DNA from: Lachnospiraceae bacterium
Lineage (GTDB): Bacteria > Bacillota > Clostridia > Lachnospirales > Lachnospiraceae
Assembly: GCA_029068555.1 (NCBI GenBank)
Contig: JAIECJ010000094.1
Location: forward strand, 62,001-126,000
Direction of reading: 5' to 3'
DNA: 64,000 bases
Part shown: one piece after another, positions 10,348 to 21,009 of the stretch
Layout: every line of letters begins with the position of its first letter
Numbering within the stretch: position 1 is the stretch's first letter
Position numbers and translations under genes: made by a program
Notes under the pieces: model-generated
The model's database searches: none
Told to the model about the DNA's origin: nothing
What the model saw: only the letters and a program-made list of their open reading frames with translations

Positions 10348-11040
10348 ATGAAAATACTGATTATCATTCCAGCATACAATGAGGCTGAGAATATTGTAAA
10401 TGTTGTAGAAAACCTAAAAAATAATTATGCCATGTTTGATTATGTGGTAATCAATGATGGCTCAAACGATGACACAGCAAAAGTCTGTAAAGAAAATAAC
10501 TATAATTTAGTAGACTTACCGATTAATCTTGGTTTGGCAGGTGCATTTCAAACGGGCATGAAATATGCAATGTACCATGGATATGATTATGCAATACAGT
10601 ACGACGGGGATGGACAGCATAATCCGCAATATATACAGGGAATGGTTGAGTTTGCTGAGAAAAACAATTTGAATGTGGTGATAGGAAGCCGATTTGCAAA
10701 AGAGAAGAAACCAAAGTCAATGCGAATGATGGGAAGTCTGCTGATAGAATTATGTATATTAATGACAACGGGTAAGATAATTAAAGACTCCACATCCGGA
10801 ATGCGGCTGTATGACAGGCAGATGATCAGGAAGCTTGCCACCTCAATGAATTATGGGCCGGAGCCGGATACAATTGCTTACTTGATACGGTGTGGAGCTA
10901 AGGTGGAAGAATATCAGGTTCATATGAATGAGCGAACAGCTGGAGAGAGTTATTTGAATTTGTCAAGGAGTATTAAGTATATGTTCCATATGTGTTCCTC
11001 TATATTGATAGTGCAATGGTTTAGAAAGAAAGGGATATGA
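10348..11040 (+). CDS. GT2 glycosyltransferase
   Basis: MKILIIIPAYNEAENI, VINDGSNDDT, YDGDGQH. Confidence 0.9.
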   Translation: MKILIIIPAYNEAENIVNVVENLKNNYAMFDYVVINDGSNDDTAKVCKENNYNLVDLPINLGLAGAFQTGMKYAMYHGYDYAIQYDGDGQHNPQYIQGMVEFAEKNNLNVVIGSRFAKEKKPKSMRMMGSLLIELCILMTTGKIIKDSTSGMRLYDRQMIRKLATSMNYGPEPDTIAYLIRCGAKVEEYQVHMNERTAGESYLNLSRSIKYMFHMCSSILIVQWFRKKGI

Positions 11041-11041
11041 T

Positions 11042-11377
11042 ATGTCGATTGCGTTGAGAGTCATGCTGTTTGCTGCTTCAATACTGACTTGTGGGTATAT
11101 TGCACGAAAATTGAAAAAGTCTCAAGTGCAAGTGATGGATACAGTATTTTGGATTGGCCTGTCCGTGCTTTTTATTGTTTTAAGCGTATTTCCGGATATA
11201 GCAAGTTTTCTTTCGGAGCTTATGGGATTTCAGGCTCCGGTTAATTTTATTTTTCTATTAATGATATTTTTGCTCTTAATAAGATGCTTTTTATTATCTG
11301 TGAGAGTGTCGCAGTTAGAAGATAAAGTGAGAAATTTGGTAGAAGAATTGGCTATACGTGAAAATAATAGGAAATAA
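11042..11377 (+). CDS. DUF2304-family small membrane protein
   Basis: 111 aa, three TM segments, immediately follows the GT2 gene as DUF2304 genes usually do. Confidence 0.75.
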   Translation: MSIALRVMLFAASILTCGYIARKLKKSQVQVMDTVFWIGLSVLFIVLSVFPDIASFLSELMGFQAPVNFIFLLMIFLLLIRCFLLSVRVSQLEDKVRNLVEELAIRENNRK

Positions 11378-11421
11378 TAACAATGCGAATCCAGTAGATG
11401 GTAGCGGAAAGAAGTAATAAT

Positions 11422-12213
11422 ATGAAAAATAAGCATACATTTGCAATCTGCGCGTATAAAGAAAGTCCTTATTTGGAAGAATGTATTCGATCTGTAGTAC
11501 ACCAGACAATCCCATCGAATATTATTTTAGTGACATCGACCCCGTGTGATTATATTACAAATCTCTGCAATAAATATAATATTACGTTTTTTTTAAACGA
11601 AGGGGAAAGCGGTATTACACAGGATTGGAACTTTGCATATTCAAAATGTAATACACCACTTCTTACTATTGCACATCAGGATGATGTTTACTTTGAAAAA
11701 TATACAGAGACTTTAGAAAAAATGGCTCAGACAGCAAAGAACCCTTTAATTTTTTTTACAGATTATTATGAACTGAGAAATGGGGAAATGATAAGGGAAA
11801 ACAGGTTGTTGAAGATAAAACGAATGTTATTGTTTCCACTGGGATTAAAATTTTTGCGGAGCAGTATTTTTGTGCGTAGAAGAATATTGTCATTAGGAAA
11901 TTCAATCTGTTGTCCTTCTGTTGCGTATTTTAGGAGCAATCTTCCAGAACCAGTTTTTAAAAATCACTTTCGCTCAAACGAAGACTGGGAGGCGTGGGAG
12001 ATGATTTCCAGACGGAAGGGACAGTTTTTATATTGCAAAAAACCATTGATGGCGCATCGCATACATGAGGATTCGGAGACATCTGCCATGATTCAGGAGA
12101 GTGGAAGAACATGGGAAGATATTGAAATGTTTCAAAAGTTTTGGCCCAATTGGATGGCTGTAAGGATTGCAAAGTACTATAGAAAAAGTGAAGAGTCAAA
12201 TTCGCTGGAATAA
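11422..12213 (+). CDS. GT2-like glycosyltransferase
   Basis: FAICAYKESPYLEECIRSVVHQT; IAHQDDVYFEKY. Confidence 0.8.
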   Translation: MKNKHTFAICAYKESPYLEECIRSVVHQTIPSNIILVTSTPCDYITNLCNKYNITFFLNEGESGITQDWNFAYSKCNTPLLTIAHQDDVYFEKYTETLEKMAQTAKNPLIFFTDYYELRNGEMIRENRLLKIKRMLLFPLGLKFLRSSIFVRRRILSLGNSICCPSVAYFRSNLPEPVFKNHFRSNEDWEAWEMISRRKGQFLYCKKPLMAHRIHEDSETSAMIQESGRTWEDIEMFQKFWPNWMAVRIAKYYRKSEESNSLE

Positions 12214-12262
12214 ATATGCTGGATAGGAATACAATCTTTGAAAAGAAAGAACATGGTATTAT

Positions 12263-13525
12263 ATGAAAACATGGATAACTGAATCACTATGGAAAGAAAC
12301 GAATCACCAAAAAGAAAACGGGTATAAATGGTATGCATTAGGCAGCACGCTGTTTGCGTTATCTACATTGGTAACAACGATTATTGTAACACGGTTTACG
12401 GATGAGAGTACTGGTGGAATGTTTTCAATTGGTCTTTCACTTGCACAGTGGATGTCTACTATTGCATACTTTGAAATTAGGACATTTCAGGTTACGGATG
12501 TAAAGAGAGAATATAAATTAAGCCAATATGTACAAATGAGGTTTTTGACATGCATAGCTGCATTTTGTGCTGCGATTGCCATTATTGCTTTCAGCGATTA
12601 TACTATATTAAAAGCGCAGATAGTGGGACTGCTTTGTTTTTATAAAATATGTGAAGGAGTTTCTGATGTATACGAAGGGGAATATCAGCGAAGTAATCGC
12701 ATAGACATATCTGGAAAGTCGATGTTTTTTAGAACGCTGATTTGCACAGCGGCACTGATTTTGGGAATATTAATAACAAAAAACATAATATGGAGTCTTG
12801 TAGTTATGGATATGCTTGAAATTGTAGCTATTTATTATCTGGATATTGTACCAACACGGATGCTTGATAAGAAAAAGAGTGAAATTGAAAAAAACAGTCT
12901 TTTGCAATTAGTGAGCAGTTGCATTCCATTGGCTACATGCAATTTTTTAAATACTTACCTGATAAATTCTTCAAAATTTTCTGTTGACAGAATGCTCGGA
13001 GACAGGATGCAGATTTATTATTCGGCAGTATTTATGCCTAATTTTGTAATAAATTTATTCTGTGGCATTGTTTTAAGACCGATAGAAACAAAACTTGCAA
13101 TATATTATGTTGAAAATAAGAAAAGAGAACTTATAATAACAGTTAGTAGACTGTGTGGTATAATTATGATATTTACACTTGTCTGCATTATTGGGGCATA
13201 TTTGATAGGGATTCCAATATTATCACTTCTATATGGAATAGACTTATCAGAATGTAAATTAGTATTGATTGTTTTGCTTTTTGCCGGTGGCATAAATGCA
13301 ATAAGTGTGGTTTTTTACTATGTAATTACAATAATGAGAAAACAGAAGTATATGTTTGCAATATATGCATTGACAACAGTGTTTTCGCTAATGCTGTTGG
13401 ACAGGTGTGTTGAAACGAAAGGGCTTATGGGGGCAGCAACAGGGTACTTGGCAATTCTTTTGTTCTTGTGTTTATTATTATTCATATTAATGATTTGTAA
13501 GAAAAAATATAACAGATGCGGATAA
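12263..13525 (+). CDS. Wzx-like polysaccharide flippase (MOP superfamily)
   Basis: About 12 TM segments, 420 aa, glycan operon context. Confidence 0.65.
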   Translation: MKTWITESLWKETNHQKENGYKWYALGSTLFALSTLVTTIIVTRFTDESTGGMFSIGLSLAQWMSTIAYFEIRTFQVTDVKREYKLSQYVQMRFLTCIAAFCAAIAIIAFSDYTILKAQIVGLLCFYKICEGVSDVYEGEYQRSNRIDISGKSMFFRTLICTAALILGILITKNIIWSLVVMDMLEIVAIYYLDIVPTRMLDKKKSEIEKNSLLQLVSSCIPLATCNFLNTYLINSSKFSVDRMLGDRMQIYYSAVFMPNFVINLFCGIVLRPIETKLAIYYVENKKRELIITVSRLCGIIMIFTLVCIIGAYLIGIPILSLLYGIDLSECKLVLIVLLFAGGINAISVVFYYVITIMRKQKYMFAIYALTTVFSLMLLDRCVETKGLMGAATGYLAILLFLCLLLFILMICKKKYNRCG

Positions 13526-13567
13526 TCAGTAATAAAATGGTATTATTTTGAGGTAAGGAAGATAATT

Positions 13568-14413
13568 ATGGGTGAATATGATGAGAAAACGTTAAAGAAA
13601 TTACAGGCGCTAGAATTGGAAATACTCAAAGACTTTATTCGGATCTGCAAAGAGTTTGGGTTGACATATTTTGCTTTGGCAGGTACAGGCATAGGTGCAT
13701 TGCGGCATAAGGGATTTATTCCATGGGATGATGATATAGATGTAGGGTTGCCCAGAAAGGATTATGAGAGACTATTACAAATAGTTGAAGAAAGATATTC
13801 AGATAAATATGTGATAGGTAATGCTGAACATTTTCGCAACTATCCACTAATGACTACTCGTATTATGATAAAGGGAACCAGGTTTGTAGAGGAGCCGCTC
13901 AAGAATATAGACTGTGAATTGGGGATATTTCTTGATGTATATGCGTTTGATAATATTTCTGATGATGATAAACAGATGAGAAGGCAGGCTAGAACAGCTT
14001 GGTTTTGGAGCAAAGTCCTCATTTTACGGCATATTGCTTTTCCAGTGCTTCCGTTTAGAGGCGCTAAGCGAAAAATTGCCCATATGATATGTGCAATAGT
14101 ACATTTTATACTGGTGGTATTTAGAATATCTCCTCAATGGATATATGGCAAATGCAAAAAGGCGAGTTGCAGGTATAATGATATTGAAACAGACAGATTA
14201 GCCTTTTTATGTGATACGAGTCCTTATACAAATATAATAAGCAGAAGGAAATCATTTCCAGTGATTGAACTGGATTTCGAAGATATCAAGCTTTGTTTTC
14301 CGAGGAACATTGATGAAATACTCAGGTTTATGTTTGGCGATTATATGCAGCTGCCGCCTGTGGAAAAACGAAAAAATCATTATCCGCACTGTCTGGATTT
14401 CGGGGATAGATGA
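13568..14413 (+). CDS. LicD-family phosphotransferase
   Basis: FALAGTGIGALRHKGFIPWDDDIDVGLPRKDYERL is the LicD motif. Confidence 0.92.
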   Translation: MGEYDEKTLKKLQALELEILKDFIRICKEFGLTYFALAGTGIGALRHKGFIPWDDDIDVGLPRKDYERLLQIVEERYSDKYVIGNAEHFRNYPLMTTRIMIKGTRFVEEPLKNIDCELGIFLDVYAFDNISDDDKQMRRQARTAWFWSKVLILRHIAFPVLPFRGAKRKIAHMICAIVHFILVVFRISPQWIYGKCKKASCRYNDIETDRLAFLCDTSPYTNIISRRKSFPVIELDFEDIKLCFPRNIDEILRFMFGDYMQLPPVEKRKNHYPHCLDFGDR

Positions 14414-14473
14414 TTAATACAAAAACATGTCATGGTAAAAATATTACAGCGAAAGGAGAACAGGGACGATATA

Positions 14474-15202
14474 ATGAAAATCCTTATAATGTCGGATATA
14501 CATGGAAATAAAGAGGCTCTAAAAGCTGTTATTTACAAGGCAGCGCAAACAAAAGATATAAAGGCCTGCATTCTGCTGGGTGATATGATTGATTATGGTA
14601 TGCATTCTAATGAGGTCATTCAGATGGTGAAATCATTGCCATATACAGTTTTGTGTAATATATGCGGAAATCATGAAAATGCAGTATTGTGGGATGAATA
14701 CGGTCGTTTTTCATCAGAACGAGGGAGAGTCAGTGCGCAATATACGAGAAGCATATTGAGTCAGGAATCGTGGGATTATATTCATAATGAGATGGATGAA
14801 TGCGGATGTTGTGAGTTTGAGTGTGGGGGGAAAAAATGTCTCGCTATACATGGAAGCTTAGAGAATTATTATTGGAAAAGTATAAAACTTGAAGATACTC
14901 TGTTGGGGTATGAAAAGTATGATTATGTTTTTTCTGGACATTCGCATATTCCACACTGTTTTGAAAAATATTATGAGGTAAATAATCCGGTTTACAGAAA
15001 TAGGAAGAAAACGATTTTTATTAATCCGGGTTCTGTTGGTCAGCCGAGAAACCATAATCCGATGGCACAATATGCTGTTTTGGATGTGGAGATAGAGGAA
15101 ATGCAGCTATGTAAAGTACAATATAACATAGCAAGTGAACAAAAATCGTTTACAAATAAAGTAGATACATTTTATAAAGACAGATTGTCAATTGGAATAT
15201 AA
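14474..15202 (+). CDS. Metallophosphoesterase (calcineurin-like)
   Basis: MKILIMSDIHGN, LLGDMIDYG, CGNHE, FSGHSHIP, INPGSVGQPR; start moved to ATG 14474. Confidence 0.88.
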   Translation: MKILIMSDIHGNKEALKAVIYKAAQTKDIKACILLGDMIDYGMHSNEVIQMVKSLPYTVLCNICGNHENAVLWDEYGRFSSERGRVSAQYTRSILSQESWDYIHNEMDECGCCEFECGGKKCLAIHGSLENYYWKSIKLEDTLLGYEKYDYVFSGHSHIPHCFEKYYEVNNPVYRNRKKTIFINPGSVGQPRNHNPMAQYAVLDVEIEEMQLCKVQYNIASEQKSFTNKVDTFYKDRLSIGI

Positions 15203-15269
15203 GTTGCAATAATGATTGGAGAGATGTAATTATACTTTACATTATCATAGAAATTGGAGGAGATATATA

Positions 15270-16259
15270 ATGAGTAATTTATATGTAATCAGCGGCGTTA
15301 CCGGAATGACTGGAAACGAATTGGCAAGAAAGCTGATAGCAACAGGCAATAAAGTCATTGGATTTGATAATTTTTTTGCATCGTCTATCAAGACAGTGGA
15401 AGACATTCTGGACAGTGAATTATTCTGCTTTTATGAGTACGATTTGAATTCCATAGAACAGATGCAGCAATTAAAACAGCAGGTTCAGACTGACGGGGCT
15501 GCATTCGATAAATTGGTTTATATAAATTGTGCTGCGGTTGTACATACGGAGCATTTTTACCATGTAAACAGAACATTTGAAACAAACGTACTGGGAATGA
15601 AGTCATTTCTGGATCAGGCGATTGAGCTGGGAGCAGACATTTTTATCAATTGTTCAACATCGGAGGTTTATTCCATGAACTCATGGGGGGAGAATGGTGT
15701 ATCAGAATCCGACTATATTACTTTGGCAAATGCAGAGCATAGTCAGAGGACGAGCTACGCAGCGGGGAAGCTTATGACAGAGTTTTTCATGAAAGATGCA
15801 GTGATGGAAAATAAGATAAAGGGCTGTTCTATTCGTTTTGCAAATGTATACAGCAAAAATGAGTTATATCCAAAACACATTATTCCTCATATTATTACAC
15901 AGCTGAAAGAAAAAGGAAGTGTGGAGCTTCTGGAAAATTCAAAAGTCAATTACCGTACTTTCCTGCATAATGAGGACAGCTGTGCAGCAGTGATTGCCTT
16001 GGTTCAGTCGGAAAGTGCGTTGGATGGTTCTGTTTATAATGTAGCAACAGACGAAGAAATCTCCATTGTGGATCTTGTTAAGCTGTGCGCAAAAAAAATT
16101 GGGATTGAGAACCCGCTCATTACATTTAATGGCTACAGGGAGTCTGACCCAGTCAGAAGACTGTTAAATACAGAGAAATTGAGAACAAGAACCGGATGGA
16201 AACCGCAGATTATGCTGGATCAGGGAATTGAAATGTGTTTGAAGGAGAAGGAAAGTTGA
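15270..16259 (+). CDS. NAD(P)-dependent SDR oxidoreductase/epimerase
   Basis: LYVISGVTGMTGNELARKL; TSYAAGKLMTEFF; ATG 15270 after TTGGAGGAG. Confidence 0.85.
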   Translation: MSNLYVISGVTGMTGNELARKLIATGNKVIGFDNFFASSIKTVEDILDSELFCFYEYDLNSIEQMQQLKQQVQTDGAAFDKLVYINCAAVVHTEHFYHVNRTFETNVLGMKSFLDQAIELGADIFINCSTSEVYSMNSWGENGVSESDYITLANAEHSQRTSYAAGKLMTEFFMKDAVMENKIKGCSIRFANVYSKNELYPKHIIPHIITQLKEKGSVELLENSKVNYRTFLHNEDSCAAVIALVQSESALDGSVYNVATDEEISIVDLVKLCAKKIGIENPLITFNGYRESDPVRRLLNTEKLRTRTGWKPQIMLDQGIEMCLKEKES

Positions 16260-17011
16260 GAATACTGATTGTAACTGTTGCAGGCATGTCAAGCAGATTC
16301 AGTGAATCGTTGGGGCATCCCTGCCTCAAATGTCTTTATTATGAGAATGGTATAGAGGATTCCCTTCTATACAATATGCTTCATCAGGATGGGGAATTTG
16401 ATTATTATGTGATTGTGGGCGGATTTATGTATAACACATTAAAAGCCGCATTGGATAATGATTTTATATGTTTAAAGGAAAAAATTATTCTTGTCAAAAA
16501 TGAGCATTATGCTGATTATGGATCAGGATATAGTTTATATCTTGCACTTCAGCAAATTCAGGGAATGAATTTTGATGAAGTAATTTTTGCGGAGGGTGAT
16601 TTGTTTGTGGACAGAGAGAGTTTTCGAAAAATCTGTGATAATACCACAAATGTTATTACTTGCAATACAGAACCGATTGTAGCCAGCAAGGCAGTGGCAT
16701 TTTATTTTGACAGGGATTATGGGATTCACTATATCTATGATACAGATCATAGCATACTAGAAATCAAGGAACCGTTTCAGGGGATTTATAACTCTGGTCA
16801 AATATGGAAATTTGCAGATGCAGACAGGCTAAAGAAAATGATGAAGCGGATTCCGGAAAAGGCGTGGGAGGGGACAAACCTTGTGCTGATACAGGAGTAT
16901 TTTGGACCGCTTACAAAGAATGAGTACGACATTGTTACATTTCGAAAGTGGGTTAACTGTAATACGATTTATGATTATAAAAAATGTGATATGAGAGGTG
17001 ATACAAAATGA
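16256..17011 (+). CDS. Nucleotidyltransferase (LicC/PntC-like NTP_transferase)
   Basis: RILIVTVAGMSSRFSE..., FAEGDLFVD; TTG start at 16256 after AAGGAGAAGGAAAG. Confidence 0.7.
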   Translation: MRILIVTVAGMSSRFSESLGHPCLKCLYYENGIEDSLLYNMLHQDGEFDYYVIVGGFMYNTLKAALDNDFICLKEKIILVKNEHYADYGSGYSLYLALQQIQGMNFDEVIFAEGDLFVDRESFRKICDNTTNVITCNTEPIVASKAVAFYFDRDYGIHYIYDTDHSILEIKEPFQGIYNSGQIWKFADADRLKKMMKRIPEKAWEGTNLVLIQEYFGPLTKNEYDIVTFRKWVNCNTIYDYKKCDMRGDTK

Positions 17012-18183
17012 AAACACTTGAGGAAAAGCTGGATATACTTAGGGGCAGCATATCAGACAGAAAAGTACGGATTATGATAATGGGACTGGGAAGTGTCGGG
17101 GCGTATCTGTTGGATTATCTGTTGTCAACAGGCGACGAAGGAATGGAAATTTATGTAGTAGGGCGTAATAGGGTAAAAATCATCTCTGATGTGAACATTG
17201 CAAAGGTTGCCTCTCTGATAAGAAACCAAAACAGGGCGGCAGTTATCATACAGGACAATGTGGATTTCAACGATATTGCATCTATTGCAGCATGCATTCG
17301 GGACTGTCAGCCAGATATTATCGTAAATTCAAGCCGCGCTTATTCTGGATTAAAATACGGAAGCATATCTTGGAAAAATGTAAGGGCATATGGAATATGG
17401 GCGCCTTTGGCAATTAAGTATATCAGAAACATTATGGAGGCATATGAGGAAGCGCAGAGTAATGCAATTGTGATTAACACATCGTATTCTGATGCTGTAA
17501 TACCATGGCTTAAATCAGCAGAAAAAGCATATCCTGATTTTGGAAGTGGAAATATTAACCATCTTATTCCCAGAATTAAGATGGCTGTCGCAGAAAAATA
17601 TGGGATTCAGGAATACTGGAATATTGATATAACTTATGCTGTAAGTCATTTTCATGATGTTGTTATCAGTAAGGAGGGGCATACAGAGGGTATAAGCCAG
17701 CTGATTAATATACAATATGGCGGAAAGAAGCTGAACCCCGATATGGACAAGATTTTTGATGCCTGCAAGATTCCGATGCCTGTGGATGCAAAACGTAACA
17801 TGATGAATGCCTCAAGTAATTTTGAGATTATTTATAATATTTTGACCGCAGTGCGGGAAAAGAAGAAGCTGAAAATGCATTGTCCAGGCGTATTTGGCGA
17901 GATTGGTGGGTATCCGGTTATCATTGATGGAACAGGCGATAAAATGAAAGCTTATATCGACGAAGAATATTTTGACCTTGAATCAATGCGCAAAAAGAAC
18001 CGAGAATCAATCTATCTGGACGGCATAAAAAATGTTGAGGATGGAATATTGTATTATACGGATGAACTGATTGCGAAGTGTAAAAACGCATTTGGTGTTT
18101 CGTTGATGGGTAAGGTTGCGTTCGATGATATAGAAAAGGCTGCTCAGTTTTTGATTACCGAGGTTATTGAAAAAAATATTTAA
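17008..18183 (+). CDS. Rossmann-fold NAD(P)-binding protein, saccharopine-dehydrogenase-like
   Basis: RIMIMGLGSVGAYLLDYLL; VVGRN; operon context. Confidence 0.55.
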   Translation: MKTLEEKLDILRGSISDRKVRIMIMGLGSVGAYLLDYLLSTGDEGMEIYVVGRNRVKIISDVNIAKVASLIRNQNRAAVIIQDNVDFNDIASIAACIRDCQPDIIVNSSRAYSGLKYGSISWKNVRAYGIWAPLAIKYIRNIMEAYEEAQSNAIVINTSYSDAVIPWLKSAEKAYPDFGSGNINHLIPRIKMAVAEKYGIQEYWNIDITYAVSHFHDVVISKEGHTEGISQLINIQYGGKKLNPDMDKIFDACKIPMPVDAKRNMMNASSNFEIIYNILTAVREKKKLKMHCPGVFGEIGGYPVIIDGTGDKMKAYIDEEYFDLESMRKKNRESIYLDGIKNVEDGILYYTDELIAKCKNAFGVSLMGKVAFDDIEKAAQFLITEVIEKNI

Positions 18184-18209
18184 TCAGGAAAAAAGATAGG
18201 AGAAATGCA

Positions 18210-19505
18210 ATGAAAAAGGTGTATACATGTTTCTGCACAGACATAATACATGAAGGGCATTTAAATATTCTACGGGAAGCAAATAAGTATGGAGAGGTAA
18301 TTGTCGGAATTTTAAGTGATGCGGCAATGATTAAGTATAATCGGTTTCCCACAATTACACTCGAAGATCGGATGAAAATTGTGGAAGATACAGGTTTAGT
18401 GCAATCAGTAATAATCCAGAATGAAATTATGTATGATAATGTAATTAAAAACATACGTCCGGATTATGTGATTCATGGGGACAATTGGTGTCACGGGCCG
18501 GAGAATGCGATTCGCCGGAATGTTATTGATAACCTGAATAAATACGGTGGAGAACTGTTGGAAGTCGGGTACACATACAATGAAAATGTAAAAAAGATAG
18601 ATGACAATATCAAAGAAAAGCTGGCTATGCCTGAATACCGCAGAAAGCGCCTTCGTCAGCTTTTGGAGTTATGTCCAGTTGTGAAAACTATTGAGGTTCA
18701 TAGTGGGATTACAGGGCTTATCGCGGAGAAAACAGTTGTGGAACACAATGGGGAGTTCAACCAGTTTGATGCGATGTGGCTGTCAAGCCTGTGTGATTCG
18801 ACAGCGAAAGGGAAACCGGATATTGAACTTGTGGACATGTCGTCAAGAATACGCACGATAGATGATGTCATGGAAGTCACGACAAAGCCGATTATTCTTG
18901 ACGGTGATACAGGTGGATTGGTGGAGCATTTTGTGTATAATGTGCGGACGCTGGAGCGCATGGGGGTATCTGCTGTAATTATTGAAGACAAAACCGGATT
19001 AAAGAAAAATTCTCTGTTTGGAACAGAGGTGGAACAAACGCAGGATTCAATCGAGAATTTTTGCGAGAAAATACGTGCGGGTAAAAATGCACAGAGGACA
19101 GAGGAGTTCATGATTATAGCACGCATTGAAAGCCTGATTTTGGAAAAAGGGCAGGAGGATGCGCTGAAACGTGCATTTGCCTATGTAGAAGCCGGCGCTG
19201 ACGGAATTATGATTCATTCCAGAAAAAAGTCGCCGGATGAAATTTTTGCTTTTTGCGATGCATTTAGAAAAGAGAATACACAGACTCCGATTGTAGTAGT
19301 TCCTACTTCATTTAACAGTGTGACGGAATCCGAGCTTGCACAGCATGGGGTGAACATTGTGATTTATGCGAACCAGCTTACGCGCAGTGCATTTCCTGCG
19401 ATGCAGAGTACGGCAGTGGAAATTCTGAAAAACCACAGGGCACTGGAAGTTGATGCGAAATTGATGCCGTTTAAGGAGATTATTACATTGATAGATGATA
19501 TTTAA
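18210..19505 (+). CDS. aepX: Cytidylyltransferase-phosphoenolpyruvate phosphomutase fusion
   Basis: N-term CTDIIHEGHLNIL cytidylyltransferase motif; C-term ILDGDTGG and IIEDKTGLKKNSLFG PEP mutase motifs. Confidence 0.92.
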   Translation: MKKVYTCFCTDIIHEGHLNILREANKYGEVIVGILSDAAMIKYNRFPTITLEDRMKIVEDTGLVQSVIIQNEIMYDNVIKNIRPDYVIHGDNWCHGPENAIRRNVIDNLNKYGGELLEVGYTYNENVKKIDDNIKEKLAMPEYRRKRLRQLLELCPVVKTIEVHSGITGLIAEKTVVEHNGEFNQFDAMWLSSLCDSTAKGKPDIELVDMSSRIRTIDDVMEVTTKPIILDGDTGGLVEHFVYNVRTLERMGVSAVIIEDKTGLKKNSLFGTEVEQTQDSIENFCEKIRAGKNAQRTEEFMIIARIESLILEKGQEDALKRAFAYVEAGADGIMIHSRKKSPDEIFAFCDAFRKENTQTPIVVVPTSFNSVTESELAQHGVNIVIYANQLTRSAFPAMQSTAVEILKNHRALEVDAKLMPFKEIITLIDDI

Positions 19506-19609
19506 GATTAGCTCATATTAAAAGTGCAATATGAAAAATGGGAGAGTAGTTTGAAAGAAAGCTGCTTTCAAATTATTGATTGGTACACGTGCTTTTGCAT
19601 GTAAGGGGT

Positions 19610-20764
19610 ATGAAAATGAAAGCAAGTATTTTTTTAAAAGAAATTTTGGATATAGGAATCCGCACCATCACGGGTGTACCCGATTCTACATTAAAGCAGT
19701 TCTGTGATGCAGTACAGCTTGATGGAGGTAAGGTGTTTCGGCATTACGTGACGGCAAACGAGGGAGCAGCTGTTGGACTTGCCACAGGGGAGTATCTGGC
19801 ATCCAGGCGGCCTTGTCTGGTATATCTGCAAAATTCAGGTCTGGGAAATATCATTAACCCGTTGGCTTCAATTGCAAATCAGGAAGTATATGGAATCCCA
19901 ATGCTGTTCGTTGTTGGCTGGCGCGGCGAGCCAGGGCAAAAGGATGAACCGCAGCATATTTATCAGGGAAAGGTAACCTGTGAACTGTTAGAGGTGATGG
20001 ATGTACATTATTCTATCATTGACGAGGCAACAACTCAGGAACAGATTAAAGCGATGCTGTCAAGGGCAAAAGAACTGTTGAGTGATAACCGGCAGTACGC
20101 CTTTATAGTTAAAAAGGGTACATTTGATAAAGAAAATGAATATGCATGGCAAAATGGACATACATTAGTGCGTGAACAGGCGTTGAAAACAATACTGGAA
20201 AATGTTTATAACGATTCATATATTGTTTCAACTACCGGAAAAATATCAAGAGAACTTTACGAGCAGAGTGATGCCCTGTATGGAAATCATGAGAAACTTT
20301 TTATGACAGTTGGGGGTATGGGGCATGCATCCATGATTGCATATGGTATGGCACAGGCTGATGAATCAAGATCGATCGTATGTATTGACGGAGACGGAGC
20401 GGTGATGATGCACATGGGGGCATTAGCATTTATTGCCAAGCAGGCGCCGAAGAATTTTTTACATATTGTTATTAACAATGCGGCACATGAGTCGGTTGGG
20501 GCAATGCCGACGGGATTTAGCGGACAGACATATTCTCAGATTGCAGCGGCTTGCGGCTATAAAAATACTTATACTGCTAGAACAGAAACAGAGATTGTAG
20601 CTGCAATCTCAGATGCTAAGAGGAAAAGTGAGCTTTCAATGATTGAAGTACTGGTATCGCTTGAGTCAAGATCTGATCTTGGCAGACCAAAAGAAAGTGC
20701 GAGGGAGAATAAAGTTCATTTTATGGGTGCAGTACTGAGAAGTGAATTTAAGGATAGGACTTAG
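19610..20764 (+). CDS. aepY: Phosphonopyruvate decarboxylase (TPP enzyme)
   Basis: ITGVPDSTLKQFCDAV; ANEGAAVGLATGEYLA; GRWGEP-like region; IDGDGAVMMHMG...INN TPP-binding motif. Confidence 0.92.
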   Translation: MKMKASIFLKEILDIGIRTITGVPDSTLKQFCDAVQLDGGKVFRHYVTANEGAAVGLATGEYLASRRPCLVYLQNSGLGNIINPLASIANQEVYGIPMLFVVGWRGEPGQKDEPQHIYQGKVTCELLEVMDVHYSIIDEATTQEQIKAMLSRAKELLSDNRQYAFIVKKGTFDKENEYAWQNGHTLVREQALKTILENVYNDSYIVSTTGKISRELYEQSDALYGNHEKLFMTVGGMGHASMIAYGMAQADESRSIVCIDGDGAVMMHMGALAFIAKQAPKNFLHIVINNAAHESVGAMPTGFSGQTYSQIAAACGYKNTYTARTETEIVAAISDAKRKSELSMIEVLVSLESRSDLGRPKESARENKVHFMGAVLRSEFKDRT

Positions 20765-20779
20765 GTTTTGAATTTGAGA

Positions 20780-20820
20780 GGGGCAGAATTGACCAACGAG
20801 ACATGGAGCAATTCTGCCCC
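20780..20820. repeat. Palindrome, variant of the GGGACAGAATTG repeat family; may also act as aepY terminator
   Basis: GGGGCAGAATTG (20780-20791)/CAATTCTGCCCC (20809-20820), followed by TTTT. Confidence 0.7.
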
Positions 20821-21009
20821 TTTTAGAAAATTTGCTGTCCCTTTCTAAAAACAAAACTATCCAGGCGCAGGTCGTGGAACGTGCAAAAGTTTTCCCGCAG
20901 AAAGAAGCCGGTAAACCAGATAAGTCTGTTGCAGAAGAATGTAGATAAGAGTAGCCGTTTTCGGCTGCGTGTACAGGGCTGCACGACCCTGAGAAAATAA
21001 ATAAAGTTA

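Noticed and set aside
20822-21000. Possible decayed transposase or other gene after aepY
   Set aside because: Short open stretch (NKTIQAQVVERAKVFPQKEAGKPDKSVAEECR) but I could not recognise a family
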